DNA of 64,000 bases, taken from Lachnospiraceae bacterium (GTDB lineage Bacteria; Bacillota; Clostridia; Lachnospirales; Lachnospiraceae). A model generated the notes under the pieces. That model ran no database searches, had not been told where the DNA came from, and was given only the letters and a program-made list of their open reading frames with translations. Below are positions 1 through 8,965 of this stretch, piece after piece. The position numbers and the translations under genes were made by a program. The number at the start of each line of letters is the position of its first letter. Position 1 is the stretch's first letter. The stretch spans positions 11,658-75,657 of the forward strand of contig SVFO01000006.1 of NCBI GenBank assembly GCA_015056795.1, given 5' to 3'.

Positions 1-82
1 CAGCACAGCACAGCACAGCACAGCACAGCACAGCACAGCACAGCACAGCACAGCACAGCACAGCACAGCACAGCACAGCACA
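1..82. repeat. Pentanucleotide tandem repeat (CAGCA), about 16 units
   Basis: The unit CAGCA repeats without error from the window edge to position 82, so the true array may be longer. None of the three forward frames of the repeat contains a stop. One forward frame stays open past the repeat to a TAA at about 234-236; another stops at 127-129. A five-base unit shifts frame with each unit gained or lost, as in phase-variable loci. Whether it lies inside the end of an upstream gene or in the leader of the polysaccharide operon cannot be decided here. Confidence 0.95.
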
Positions 83-257
83 TAACTGTGCCTATTTTAG
101 CTTCATATGTATTCTTAACCGTCAGGTAAAGGGAGTATCGTTGAACTCTCACGCCAGACGGTTTTTTTGTCTGGAAAATGGGTGTAAAGCCTCTGGCAAA
201 GGGGGCATTATCGAGCAGACTTTCACATTGTGGTAATAAGTAGAATCGGAGCTTAAC

Positions 258-1583
258 ATGAATATGGAAAAACATATTATTCGCTTTAGTCCACCTGACA
301 TTGGTGAACAGGAAATTATGGAAGTTGCAGAAGCACTTCGTTCCGGTTGGATTACTACGGGGCCGCGCACGAAATTACTGGAACGTCGCATTGCTGCATA
401 TATTGAGACAGGCAAAACGGACATCGATTGCTCAACTGAGGAGGCCATAGAGAAGTACGGTAATAAAGTTGCATGTTTGAGTTCTGCAACGGCAGCAGAG
501 GAGTTAAATCTTAGATTACTTGGCATTGGCCCTGGCGATGAAGTCATTGTCCCGGCTTATACATATACTTCGACCGCATCGGCGGTCGTACATTGTGGAG
601 CTTCAGTGAGATTCGTAGACATTCAAAAGGATGGAGCCCCTTTTTCACATATGCCGGAAATGGACTACGAGGCTTTAGATCGCGTCATCGGACCTAAGAC
701 AAAAGCAATAATCCCTGTGGATCTTGGCGGTATGGTCTGTGATTATGAGCGTATCTTCGAGATTGCGGAAAAAAAACGGGAATACTTTCGCCCCATGGAC
801 GACCACGACAATCCTCTCAATGATCTTTCATCGCGGATTCAGCAGACGATTGGGCGCGTAGCAATTGTAAGTGATGCCGCCCATGCGCTTGGAGCAAACA
901 GAGATTTCCGCGGTCAACGTAAAAATGCCGGTGCCATCGCTGATTTTACGTCTTTCAGTTTTCATGCCGTAAAGAATTTTACAACGGCAGAGGGAGGAGC
1001 GGCGACCTGGCTTCCGTTAGTGGGAATTGAGGATGCTGAGATATACAAGATGTTCCAACTCCTGTCTCTTCACGGTCAAAGTAAGGACGCATTGGCGAAG
1101 GAAAAGATTGGCACTTGGGAATATGATATCATCGGACCGTGGTACAAATGCAATATGACTGACATAATGGCTGCCATTGGCCTTCGGCAGCTTGATAGAT
1201 ATCAAGGACTTTTGAATCGAAGAGCGCAGATCATGGCTGAGTATGATAAGGCATGTGATGAGCTGGGGATTAGCTATTTGGTGCATCATTTGGAAAATAT
1301 GAACAGCTCTAATCATCTCTACCTCATTCGCATTCCGGGGATAGACATTGAACAAAGAAATGAAATTATCAAAAAAATGGCGGAACGAGGTGTGGCTACA
1401 AATGTCCATTATAAGCCGTTACCGATGATGACGGCTTATGGAAAGGATTGCTCAGCTTATCCGAATGCATATGATTACTATCATAATGTTATCACGCTTC
1501 CACTCCATACATTGTTGTCAGATGAGGATGTTAAATACGTGTGTGAAATGTTAAGTGAGGTAGTGCGCGAGGTTCGGGGGTGA
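258..1583 (+). CDS. DegT/DnrJ/EryC1/StrS family PLP-dependent sugar aminotransferase
   Basis: This 441-residue protein has the family opening GWITTGPRTKLLERR, the substrate/PLP region around SSATAAEEL and VPAYTYTSTASAV, and the internal lysine K239 in FSFHAVKNF that would form the Schiff base with PLP, followed by TTAEGGA. Such enzymes transfer an amino group from glutamate to a nucleotide-linked keto-sugar, giving amino-sugar precursors for surface polysaccharide. It is slightly longer than the usual 370-400 residues because of extra segments near residues 52-65 and 170-195. The start ATG at 258 follows GGAGC. It is the first gene of the polysaccharide locus visible here and reads in the same direction as the sugar transferase that follows. 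The exact sugar substrate is not predictable from the sequence. Confidence 0.9.
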   Translation: MNMEKHIIRFSPPDIGEQEIMEVAEALRSGWITTGPRTKLLERRIAAYIETGKTDIDCSTEEAIEKYGNKVACLSSATAAEELNLRLLGIGPGDEVIVPAYTYTSTASAVVHCGASVRFVDIQKDGAPFSHMPEMDYEALDRVIGPKTKAIIPVDLGGMVCDYERIFEIAEKKREYFRPMDDHDNPLNDLSSRIQQTIGRVAIVSDAAHALGANRDFRGQRKNAGAIADFTSFSFHAVKNFTTAEGGAATWLPLVGIEDAEIYKMFQLLSLHGQSKDALAKEKIGTWEYDIIGPWYKCNMTDIMAAIGLRQLDRYQGLLNRRAQIMAEYDKACDELGISYLVHHLENMNSSNHLYLIRIPGIDIEQRNEIIKKMAERGVATNVHYKPLPMMTAYGKDCSAYPNAYDYYHNVITLPLHTLLSDEDVKYVCEMLSEVVREVRG

Positions 1584-1664
1584 AGGGGCATTGATACGTG
1601 AAAAGATAGACTTTTGGAAAAACAGAGACGAATGCAGAGTGAAGGCAGAGAGGATAGTTGAAGC

Positions 1665-2414
1665 ATGATAAAAAAATGGGAGGATCTTCCGGCATTCATG
1701 AAGATTCCTGAAGTACGCCCCTATTGGGAGGTGCTTTACAAAAAACGTGGTCAGCTGGCGCTGAAAAGAGTGTTCGATTTTTCGCTTTCGATTATTCTTC
1801 TCATAATCCTTGCCATCCCAATGGCGTTTATTGCATTCATGGTCAAGAGGGAAGACCATGGACCGGCCCTATATCGACAAGAAAGAGTGACAACCTACGG
1901 CAAGCATTTTAGAATCCACAAGTTTCGAACAATGGTTATGAATGCGGATAGTATTGGTACTGCAGTCACGGTTGGCAATGACAGTAGGATTACCAGGATT
2001 GGCGCCAAGCTCCGGCATTTCAGGCTTGACGAGGTGCCCCAATTATTTGACGTGATTTCCGGGAACATGAGCTTTGTAGGCACCCGGCCGGAAGCCGTGA
2101 AATACGTAGAAAAGTATCAGCCTGAATTTTATGCAACGTTACTGATGCCTGCGGGCATAACAAGTGAGGCAAGCATCAGATATAAGGATGAAGAGACGCT
2201 GTTAAGCGTTGCGGACGATGTTGACAAAGTGTATGTTGAAGAAGTATTGCCAGCGAAGATGGTGTGGAATTTGGAGTCTGTCCGCCGCTTTCGCTTTCTA
2301 AGGGAAATATTGACGATGTTCCGCACCGTATTGGCAGTAATGGGAAAGGATTACAGAAAATTCCAAGTTACGGAGAAGCATAATGAGACAACTAAAGGTT
2401 TGGCTGGTAAATGA
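1665..2414 (+). CDS. Initiating sugar transferase (membrane phosphoglycosyl transferase)
   Basis: This 249-residue protein belongs to the bacterial sugar transferase family (PglC/WcaJ/EpsL type). These enzymes put the first sugar phosphate onto undecaprenyl phosphate at the inner face of the membrane. Visible hallmarks are the KRVFDF start of the domain near residue 35, one hydrophobic re-entrant/membrane segment at about 38-60, FRTM near residue 88, the catalytic Asp-Glu pair D122-E123 in LDEVPQL, and VGTRPE. The N-terminal 30 residues precede the domain and are not recognised. The following glycosyltransferase starts 32 bases before this stop, so the two are probably translationally coupled. 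This gene defines the locus as lipid-linked (Wzx/Wzy-type) polysaccharide assembly. Confidence 0.92.
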   Translation: MIKKWEDLPAFMKIPEVRPYWEVLYKKRGQLALKRVFDFSLSIILLIILAIPMAFIAFMVKREDHGPALYRQERVTTYGKHFRIHKFRTMVMNADSIGTAVTVGNDSRITRIGAKLRHFRLDEVPQLFDVISGNMSFVGTRPEAVKYVEKYQPEFYATLLMPAGITSEASIRYKDEETLLSVADDVDKVYVEEVLPAKMVWNLESVRRFRFLREILTMFRTVLAVMGKDYRKFQVTEKHNETTKGLAGK

Positions 2415-3639
2415 AGGTGAGAATCTGCCGGGGGATGATAATAACCCAAGACTTCAAAGAATGGGTCTCCTCGCTTTTGAACTTGAAAAGCTCGGGCCGG
2501 AAGTAACCTGGTGGCAGTCCACGTTTAATCACTACCAGAAGAAGTTCAGGTATCATGAAGATAAGGATATAAAAGTCACGGAGAATTTGGAAATGAAGCT
2601 GATTCATTCCTGTGGATACAAAAAGAATGTCTGTGTCCGGAGAATGATTCATGAATGGAAGACAGCAAAAGGCTTTTATATACGGGCTGAGAAAGAGGAA
2701 TTGCCCGATGTTATTGTATCTGCGATGCCGACGGTCGCTCAAGCGCATTTTACGGTGAAGTTTGCCAGAAAGCACAATGTTCCCGTAATCGTTGATTTGA
2801 GGGACCTCAACCCCGATGTATTTGTTTCTCCATTTCACGGATTGATGCGAACAGCCGTTTCAATTGGAATCCTGCCCTTAAAAAAGATGCTGGGTAATGC
2901 GCTAAGGCATGCGGATGGTCTTGTTGGTACTACTGATCCGTATCTGAATTGGGGACTGGGTTATGCTAAGAGAAGCAGGGGAAAAAACGACCGAGTTTTC
3001 TTTGTGTCTTATCCGGATCAAGGTGTTGCGACGGCATTAAGTGAGAATTCCAGATGGAAAGAATATGAAAACTATCCTGGAATCGTCTGCTGTTTCTTTG
3101 GTCAATTTGGGCAGCTTGTTGACTTTGACACGCTTATGGAAGCTGCCGCTCTTTGTAAAGTGAGGAAGACGGATGTTCTTTTTTTGCTATGCGGAAAAGG
3201 GGAATTGCTTGAACATTATCAGCGGGTTGTAAAGGATAGAGGGCTGGATAATGTTGTCCTTCCTGGTTGGGTGAATCAGACGGATATAGCCGATTTGGGT
3301 TATCTTTCTGATATAGGGCTTATGGCATATAAGAAAAACGAAAACTTTGACATGCAGATGCCAAACAAATTCAGCGAATCCTTATCACTGGGATTAGCGG
3401 TCATGCTTCAGCCGACGGGAGTTATGTTGGATGTTGTTACTAAGAATCAATGCGGAGTGCATTATGAAAATGCGGAGGAGCTTTTTCAGGCATTAAAAAG
3501 ACTCTCCGATGATCGTGAATTACTAAATCAAATGAAGAAAAATTCAAGAAAATTATTTGAAAGCGAGTTTTCCGTAAGCAATGTTTATAAAGAGTATGGG
3601 AAATATATCATGGAGATGGCCAGGGAGAGGAAACGATGA
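2383..3639 (+). CDS. Glycosyltransferase, GT4-like (GT-B fold)
   Basis: This 418-residue protein shows the two-domain GT-B layout. The N-terminal part contains WLVNEGENLPGDDNNPR and VIVDLRDLNPD. The C-terminal nucleotide-sugar domain has LLCGKGELLEHY, then NVVLPGWVNQTDIADL and the acidic loop MPNKFSESLSLGLAV. It resembles the WbuB-like group of capsule glycosyltransferases that act directly after the initiating sugar. The start overlaps the sugar transferase by 32 bases, with GGAGAAG upstream of ATG 2383, and the end overlaps glf by an ATGA. Donor and acceptor are unknown. Confidence 0.88.
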   Translation: MRQLKVWLVNEGENLPGDDNNPRLQRMGLLAFELEKLGPEVTWWQSTFNHYQKKFRYHEDKDIKVTENLEMKLIHSCGYKKNVCVRRMIHEWKTAKGFYIRAEKEELPDVIVSAMPTVAQAHFTVKFARKHNVPVIVDLRDLNPDVFVSPFHGLMRTAVSIGILPLKKMLGNALRHADGLVGTTDPYLNWGLGYAKRSRGKNDRVFFVSYPDQGVATALSENSRWKEYENYPGIVCCFFGQFGQLVDFDTLMEAAALCKVRKTDVLFLLCGKGELLEHYQRVVKDRGLDNVVLPGWVNQTDIADLGYLSDIGLMAYKKNENFDMQMPNKFSESLSLGLAVMLQPTGVMLDVVTKNQCGVHYENAEELFQALKRLSDDRELLNQMKKNSRKLFESEFSVSNVYKEYGKYIMEMARERKR

Positions 3640-4727
3640 AGTTCAAATATGTTGTAGTGGGGGCAGGACTTGCCGGGATTACGGTTGCTGAGCGGATTGC
3701 AACCCAGCTTCACGAAAAAGTGCTTATTATTGAAAAACGTGATCACGTCGGTGGAAATATATACGATGAATATGATGCTGCCGGTATTCTTGTTCAGAAA
3801 TATGGTCCGCATACCTTTCACACAAATGATAAGGAAGTATTTGATTATATTTGTCAATACTGTGACTGGCATGAATACCAGCACAGGGTGCTTTCCTATG
3901 TGGATGGGAACTTTGTTCCCGTGCCAATCTCACTGGAGACCATCAATCAGCTCTATAATTTGAACCTGTCTGAGGATGAGATGGAAGGATTCATTGAAAG
4001 TCGCAAAGTGAAGATTGACGAAGTTAAGACAAGCGAAGACGTGGTGTTGAGCCAAGCCGGCCGGGATATTTACGAGAAGTTTTTCAAATTCTTTACGATG
4101 AAACAATGGGGAACAGACCCTTCGCAGCTTGATAAAAGCGTTATTGGCAGGATTCCATTTAGAAAAAATCGCGATACCAGATATTTTACGGATCAGTATC
4201 AGGGGAATCCAAAGGGTGGCTTTACAAAGATGTGTCAAAAAATGCTTGATCATCCTGAAATCAAAGTCCTGTTGAACACTGACTATAAAGAGGTGCTGGG
4301 TGATATCCAATATGAGAAATTGATATACACGGGTCCTCTTGACTACTATTTTGATTATCAGCTTGGTAAACTCAAGTGGCGCAGTCTCAAGTTTATCTTT
4401 GAAACCCATGACTGTGAATCATACCAGCCCGTTGCCAGCACACGTTGGCCTAGGGACTATGCATACACAAGAATTACAGAGTTCAAGAAGATGACCGGTC
4501 AGAAAAGCGACAAGACAACCATCCTGAAAGAGATCCCTTACGATGGAGATGAGCCATTCTACACATTCCCGACGGCAGAGTGGAAAGCCCTGGCCCAGCA
4601 ATACAGGGATATGGTAGCCAGAGAAAAGAATGTTATTTTCTTGGGAAGACTGGCTGAATACAAGTACTACGACATGGACGATGTTGTAAGAAGGGCGCTT
4701 GACGTGTTTGAGGAAGAGATCAGGTGA
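3636..4727 (+). CDS. glf: UDP-galactopyranose mutase
   Basis: This 363-residue flavoprotein interconverts UDP-galactopyranose and UDP-galactofuranose, so the polymer made by this locus probably contains Galf. The N-terminal FAD-binding Rossmann motif VVGAGLAGITVAERIA is intact. It is followed by EKRDHVGGNIYDEYD, the Glf signature YGPHTFHTND, and KQWGTDPSQLDKSVIGRIPFR. Length matches the family norm of 360-390 residues. The ATG overlaps the preceding stop (ATGA), which fits coupled translation within the operon. The next gene begins four bases after this stop. Confidence 0.96.
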   Translation: MKFKYVVVGAGLAGITVAERIATQLHEKVLIIEKRDHVGGNIYDEYDAAGILVQKYGPHTFHTNDKEVFDYICQYCDWHEYQHRVLSYVDGNFVPVPISLETINQLYNLNLSEDEMEGFIESRKVKIDEVKTSEDVVLSQAGRDIYEKFFKFFTMKQWGTDPSQLDKSVIGRIPFRKNRDTRYFTDQYQGNPKGGFTKMCQKMLDHPEIKVLLNTDYKEVLGDIQYEKLIYTGPLDYYFDYQLGKLKWRSLKFIFETHDCESYQPVASTRWPRDYAYTRITEFKKMTGQKSDKTTILKEIPYDGDEPFYTFPTAEWKALAQQYRDMVAREKNVIFLGRLAEYKYYDMDDVVRRALDVFEEEIR

Positions 4728-4731
4728 GAAA

Positions 4732-5946
4732 ATGAATATCCTTTGCCTTACAAATGAGTATCCAAACAAGAATTATCCCAAAAAGGATTCCCCTTGGATC
4801 GTTCCATACTTTGCAAGAGAATGGGTAAAGCAAGGAAATAGAGTCATCGTTATTGTAAATTCGACCAAATTCCCTTTGATTTGCTACTGGGGAGTCAATT
4901 TCATTAGGCCGTTCCTAATGAGAAAATACAATATCACAGAATCGAATCTGTCAAGCCGGATTTGGGCAAAGCCTTTTGAGCTTATTGATGAAGGCGTTTG
5001 TGTCTATAACAGACCGATGCTCAAATACATTCCGAGTGCAAACTTTACCGAAGCTAGGTGTAAGCGTCAGGTAGAGAGCATTGCAGGTATTCTGGAGGAA
5101 AACGGCTTTGTTCCTGACATCATTACGGGACACTGGCTGAATCCTCAATTGCGTCTCATTTCGATGTTGACGGAGTATTATAAGTGTAAATCTGCGTTTG
5201 TATTCCATAGTGAAGTTACAAGGAAATACATAAAAAAATACAATGTCAGACAATATGTAAAGAACATTCACCGGATAGGCTGCAGATCGAAAACCAATGC
5301 TGAAATACTTAAGGCAAACCTGAATTTGAACGATGATCCTTTTGTTTGTCCTTCCGGCATTCCTGATCAGTATATCGAGAAACGGCAGATTTCAGGCAAG
5401 ACCATAAGAGATCGTGAACTGCAAATCATATGTGCAGGCAGATTGGTGAATTATAAGCGGATTGACGCGGTTATCGCTGCCTGCGCTGAATTTGGTAAGA
5501 ATGAGATTCGTCAATTAAAAGTTGTTGGGGAAGGCCAGCTCAGGGAAGACTTAGAAGAACATGCAAAGAAAAAAGGCTTTTCTGATAGGATCGTGTTCAC
5601 GGGGAAAGTTGAAAGAGATGCCTTGATTACAATGATGTATCAAAGTGATGTCTTTGCCTTGATCAGCGAGAGGGAGGTCTTCGGACTGGTCTACTTGGAA
5701 GCCATGCTTCAGGGATGCATCGTTATCGCGGCAAAGGGCGGTGGAGTTGACGGAATCATCATTGATGGAGTCAATGGTTTCTTATGCGAACAAGGTAATT
5801 CCAAAGAGCTGTCAGAGATTATTTCAAAAATACTCCGGATGACGGATGCTGAAAGGAAACAAATCTCAGAAAAGGCAATAGCAACTGCAGCTCAGTATTC
5901 AGACAGTCAGGTTGCGGAAACATATTTGTCAAATATATTGGAGTGA
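4732..5946 (+). CDS. Glycosyltransferase, GT4 family
   Basis: From ATG 4732 the protein has 404 residues and begins MNILCLTNEYPNKNYP. An in-frame ATG 33 bases upstream would lie inside glf and is less likely. The C-terminal half has the GT4 donor-binding pattern: IICAGRLVNYKRID, VVGEGQLREDLEEHA, IVFTGKV and a segment ending EREVFGLVYLEAMLQG, where the EX7E-type glutamates sit. It is a cytoplasmic or membrane-associated enzyme that transfers a sugar from a nucleotide donor to the growing lipid-linked repeat unit. It directly follows glf and could be the galactofuranosyl user, but nothing in the sequence proves this. Confidence 0.9.
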   Translation: MNILCLTNEYPNKNYPKKDSPWIVPYFAREWVKQGNRVIVIVNSTKFPLICYWGVNFIRPFLMRKYNITESNLSSRIWAKPFELIDEGVCVYNRPMLKYIPSANFTEARCKRQVESIAGILEENGFVPDIITGHWLNPQLRLISMLTEYYKCKSAFVFHSEVTRKYIKKYNVRQYVKNIHRIGCRSKTNAEILKANLNLNDDPFVCPSGIPDQYIEKRQISGKTIRDRELQIICAGRLVNYKRIDAVIAACAEFGKNEIRQLKVVGEGQLREDLEEHAKKKGFSDRIVFTGKVERDALITMMYQSDVFALISEREVFGLVYLEAMLQGCIVIAAKGGGVDGIIIDGVNGFLCEQGNSKELSEIISKILRMTDAERKQISEKAIATAAQYSDSQVAETYLSNILE

Positions 5947-5951
5947 TTGTT

Positions 5952-7172
5952 ATGAAGGACAGTATTATTCTCTTTAGTCACAATATACACGCATTCATTT
6001 CCAATGAAATTCAATTTGCATCGCAGGAATACGAGATAGTAGTGCTTATTGCTCCACAAGACGATGAATTACAGGCAGTCTGCAATCAATATGCGAACGT
6101 AACATATGAACCATTTATGCGAAGCTGGGGAATGAAAGAATTGGCGGAATCTTTTTTTCAGGTAGATCGCAGAATTCTAAAGGAAGTATTTCGTGCAACA
6201 TTTCATAAGGTTGTGACGGTTGATTATCTCAAGGATATGATGTACTTCTTGCGTTGCAAATCAGTTCTGAACAGACTATGCAGGAAGTATATAAAAGACC
6301 AGGGGGACAGATGGGTGATCGTATCTTTATGGTTTTATGAAACGGCGTATGCCGTTAGTTTATTAAAAGATACATATCATAAAGCGACTCTTGTTTCTCT
6401 GGCACATGCTTTTGAAATAGATGGCTCTCGGAATAAGCAGATCGATTACTCATGCAAAGAATTCTGCCATGAACGGCTGGATTACATTTCCTTCATTAGC
6501 AAAAAGCGAATGGATGAGTATATGAATGATCATGCGAAGCATTGGAAGTGGAGAGTGGATAACTGTCATTTGGATTATCTTGGGACAACAAAGGAAAATC
6601 AGGCCGTTTCATCTCCAACAGACGGGAATCCATATCATATTGTAACATGTAGCAGATGTGTAGAATTAAAGAGAATTGATTTATTAATAAAGGCACTTTC
6701 CTTGACTGAGAAAACACGCATACATTGGACGCATATAGGTGATGGCGTTCTGTTTAATGAACTGCTTGAAATGGCGAATACGTTGCCAACGAATATTACT
6801 GTGTCTTGGTTGGGGGCTTTACCCAATGCGGAAGTTCATGCATTCTACAAAGAACATGCCGTAGATATTGCAGTGAACCTAAGTACAACGGAAGGAATTC
6901 CCGTGGCATTGGTTGAGGCCTTGTCCTATGGAATACCAATCATTGCAACCGACGTGGGAGGGAATTCTGAGGTATGTGATAATAATGTCGGTTTTCTTCT
7001 TCCATCGGATCCCTCGCCGGAAGAAATCATAAAATCAATAGAAGATTTCTTAAGCCTTGAACATACAAAAAGGGATGAGATCAGAAAAAATGCCTTGGAC
7101 AAGTATGAGAAATTCTTTAACTCATATAAGAACAGGTCAGACTTTTATCATAAAATTGCTATGATTGAATGA
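5952..7172 (+). CDS. Glycosyltransferase, GT4 family
   Basis: About 406 residues from ATG 5952; a GTG at 5943 is also possible. The preceding stop overlaps this region. The N-terminal half (residues 1-210) is poorly conserved and rich in aromatic residues. The C-terminal half is clearly GT4: IVTCSRCVELKRIDLLIKAL, WTHIGDGVLFNEL, VSWLGALPNAEVHAFY, and LSTTEGIPVALVEALSYGIP followed by IIATDVGGNSEV, where the family glutamates bind the nucleotide sugar. It lies between another GT4 gene and the polymerase, so it probably adds one sugar of the repeat unit. Confidence 0.88.
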   Translation: MKDSIILFSHNIHAFISNEIQFASQEYEIVVLIAPQDDELQAVCNQYANVTYEPFMRSWGMKELAESFFQVDRRILKEVFRATFHKVVTVDYLKDMMYFLRCKSVLNRLCRKYIKDQGDRWVIVSLWFYETAYAVSLLKDTYHKATLVSLAHAFEIDGSRNKQIDYSCKEFCHERLDYISFISKKRMDEYMNDHAKHWKWRVDNCHLDYLGTTKENQAVSSPTDGNPYHIVTCSRCVELKRIDLLIKALSLTEKTRIHWTHIGDGVLFNELLEMANTLPTNITVSWLGALPNAEVHAFYKEHAVDIAVNLSTTEGIPVALVEALSYGIPIIATDVGGNSEVCDNNVGFLLPSDPSPEEIIKSIEDFLSLEHTKRDEIRKNALDKYEKFFNSYKNRSDFYHKIAMIE

Positions 7173-7224
7173 CATTTTTTGAGATTTCGTTTGCTTGGCC
7201 TTTTGAAATCTAAAGGATACGCTT

Positions 7225-8502
7225 ATGAAAATTCGCTTGAACTGTCGACGAATATTTACTGTTCTTATGACTGCGTATTTAATGAATATATTCTATCTGA
7301 ATAGATACGAAACAGTGCAGAAGCTACTTGTTTGGGCGTTGGTTGCCGTATATCTTGTATTGAATGCAGGAATCATTTCAAAGATTATCAGTAGAATGAT
7401 TCTTTGCCATTCAAGGAAGAAAATGGTTCTCCTGCTGTTTGCTGTATGGGGAGGCATGATTCTTCTTACTCCCATTCTGCACGGAACGCAGGATTATTCA
7501 TATTTTGGAGAGTATATTACGATCATCGCGACAGTACTTACCTGCCTGGTAATTTGCGTCAGAATTTATAAGACAGAGGGCGAAAATGACCTGTGCGAAA
7601 AGTTTATGCTAAATTTTATTTATGCGATGATGCTGTATGTTTTCTCTTCTGTTATTGCCATAGTTTTTCCGTCATACAGGGAATTCATCATAAAGAACGT
7701 AAGCATGTCTGATTATGCGCGCAGTATCATGCAAGTAGAAAAATACAGAACCAGAATCGGATTTGCCGGGCTGTCTGTATACAGCTCCGGAATTAAGTGT
7801 GCGCTTGCAAATCTGTTTGTATTGTTCTTTGCATTTAAGAGCTTACGAGAAAACAACAGAATCAGATTGGGAATATGGATTTTATATGCTTGGACAATCC
7901 TCGGAGAATTCTTGTATTCCAGAACAAGCCTTCTGCTCTCGATCCTCTGCCTCTTATTATTTGTTATTTTGGTTTTAACGAGGCTACACCGTATAACAAC
8001 ATTTCTCAAGTTTGTACTGTTGGGCGCTTTTGCTACTCTTCTTGTGATTCTGCTCGTAGGTCAATTTAAGGGAGATAATGCAAGTTTGGCCTGGCAATTG
8101 GAAGTGCTCGTAAATATGTTAAACGGAAGAGGGTTCAACGCAATATCACTGAATATCATGAGGCGTATGGCGTTTGTTCCCAGCATCCCAACCTTGCTGT
8201 TTGGAGACGGCCGATATGCGGGCGTAAATGGCGGATACTATATGTCTACTGACCTTGGTTACATGCGTTCAATTCTATATTATGGATTATTTGGATCCTT
8301 GTTTGTTATTATTCTGGTTGCAATTACATTGAAAACCATTCCGAGAATCAGAAAAGAATCGGAGTATCGCATGCTTGCCATTATGAGCTTTATTGCTTTT
8401 ACGGTATTTGAAATTAAGGGTGAATGCATGGGTGTTTTCTTTCCTGTCATATTCGCACTGATGTGTTTCACCTCGCACGGCAAAGAAGATACACTCCATT
8501 AA
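7225..8502 (+). CDS. wzy: Wzy-like polysaccharide polymerase (multi-pass membrane protein)
   Basis: This 425-residue protein is almost entirely hydrophobic helices, about ten to eleven by eye. A large loop around residues 285-350 contains MLNGRGFNAISLNIMRR and GDGRYAGVNGGYYMS. Wzy polymerases have little sequence conservation, so the call rests on topology, length, and position between the glycosyltransferases and the flippase. It would join lipid-linked repeat units on the outer face of the membrane. AAAGGA lies upstream of ATG 7225. A ligase of the WaaL type has a similar shape but is unlikely in a Gram-positive locus. Confidence 0.75.
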   Translation: MKIRLNCRRIFTVLMTAYLMNIFYLNRYETVQKLLVWALVAVYLVLNAGIISKIISRMILCHSRKKMVLLLFAVWGGMILLTPILHGTQDYSYFGEYITIIATVLTCLVICVRIYKTEGENDLCEKFMLNFIYAMMLYVFSSVIAIVFPSYREFIIKNVSMSDYARSIMQVEKYRTRIGFAGLSVYSSGIKCALANLFVLFFAFKSLRENNRIRLGIWILYAWTILGEFLYSRTSLLLSILCLLLFVILVLTRLHRITTFLKFVLLGAFATLLVILLVGQFKGDNASLAWQLEVLVNMLNGRGFNAISLNIMRRMAFVPSIPTLLFGDGRYAGVNGGYYMSTDLGYMRSILYYGLFGSLFVIILVAITLKTIPRIRKESEYRMLAIMSFIAFTVFEIKGECMGVFFPVIFALMCFTSHGKEDTLH

Positions 8503-8504
8503 CC

Positions 8505-8812
8505 ATGAGTGTGTATCGGTGTTATTCTGAAGGATCATGGACAGCCAGAAATTTTGCCATCGGCGATGAGAGTAAAGCAATTGCCATGAACAACAGTAAT
8601 ATAAAGATGCTTGAAGGCTTTGATCGTTATTTTAACGGACTTTATCACGATATTTTCAGTGACGCGATTGATTTGAAAAGGATGAAAACCTCTATAAGCA
8701 AAAGAAATACAGAGAGATAATTCAATCGAAAAGAAATGTCAGACTGTACCATTCCCGATATGGAACACTCAGAACGATCTTGCTTTTTTCAGGGCAATTC
8801 ATTCAGCCATAG
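8505..8812 (+). pseudogene. Frameshifted C-terminal fragment, probable glycosyltransferase remnant (copy 1)
   Basis: An ATG two bases after the polymerase stop opens a 71-residue frame beginning MSVYRCYSEGSWTARNF, which ends at 8720. The next part of the homologous protein is found in another frame from about 8690 (LYKQKKYREIIQSKRN, then LYHSRYGTLRTILL) to a TAG at 8810-8812. It matches the intact second copy at 10194-10505 along its full length, so copy 1 has suffered a frameshift near 8690. The SVYRYYS-GSW pattern resembles the end of GT32/DXD-type capsule glycosyltransferases (IHH-GSW), which suggests a C-terminal remnant. That family link is tentative. Confidence 0.7.
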
Positions 8813-8965
8813 CGTCGTCATGAGGGGCATTTATGTCACGGTCTCAAAATTGATGCATATTAACAGCTATGAGTATGTAATGGGGCTGAACAGGAGTTAT
8901 ACAAAAAGGTAAAGCGAACTGGCAATCAGGTTGTATTGTCGTATTCCCACTTGGAGATGAACGCA

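Noticed and set aside
153-173. Terminator before the first aminotransferase
   Set aside because: CCAGAC/GTCTGG can pair, but the T-run is in the loop rather than after the stem, so it is not a normal terminator.
149-547. Minus-strand ORF of 132 codons opposite the start of the first aminotransferase
   Set aside because: It lies mostly antisense to a well-supported gene, has no ribosome binding site and no recognisable protein features.
4699-4731. Upstream in-frame start for the GT4 gene
   Set aside because: It would extend the protein into the end of glf; ATG 4732 gives the normal GT4 N-terminus MNILCLTNEYP.
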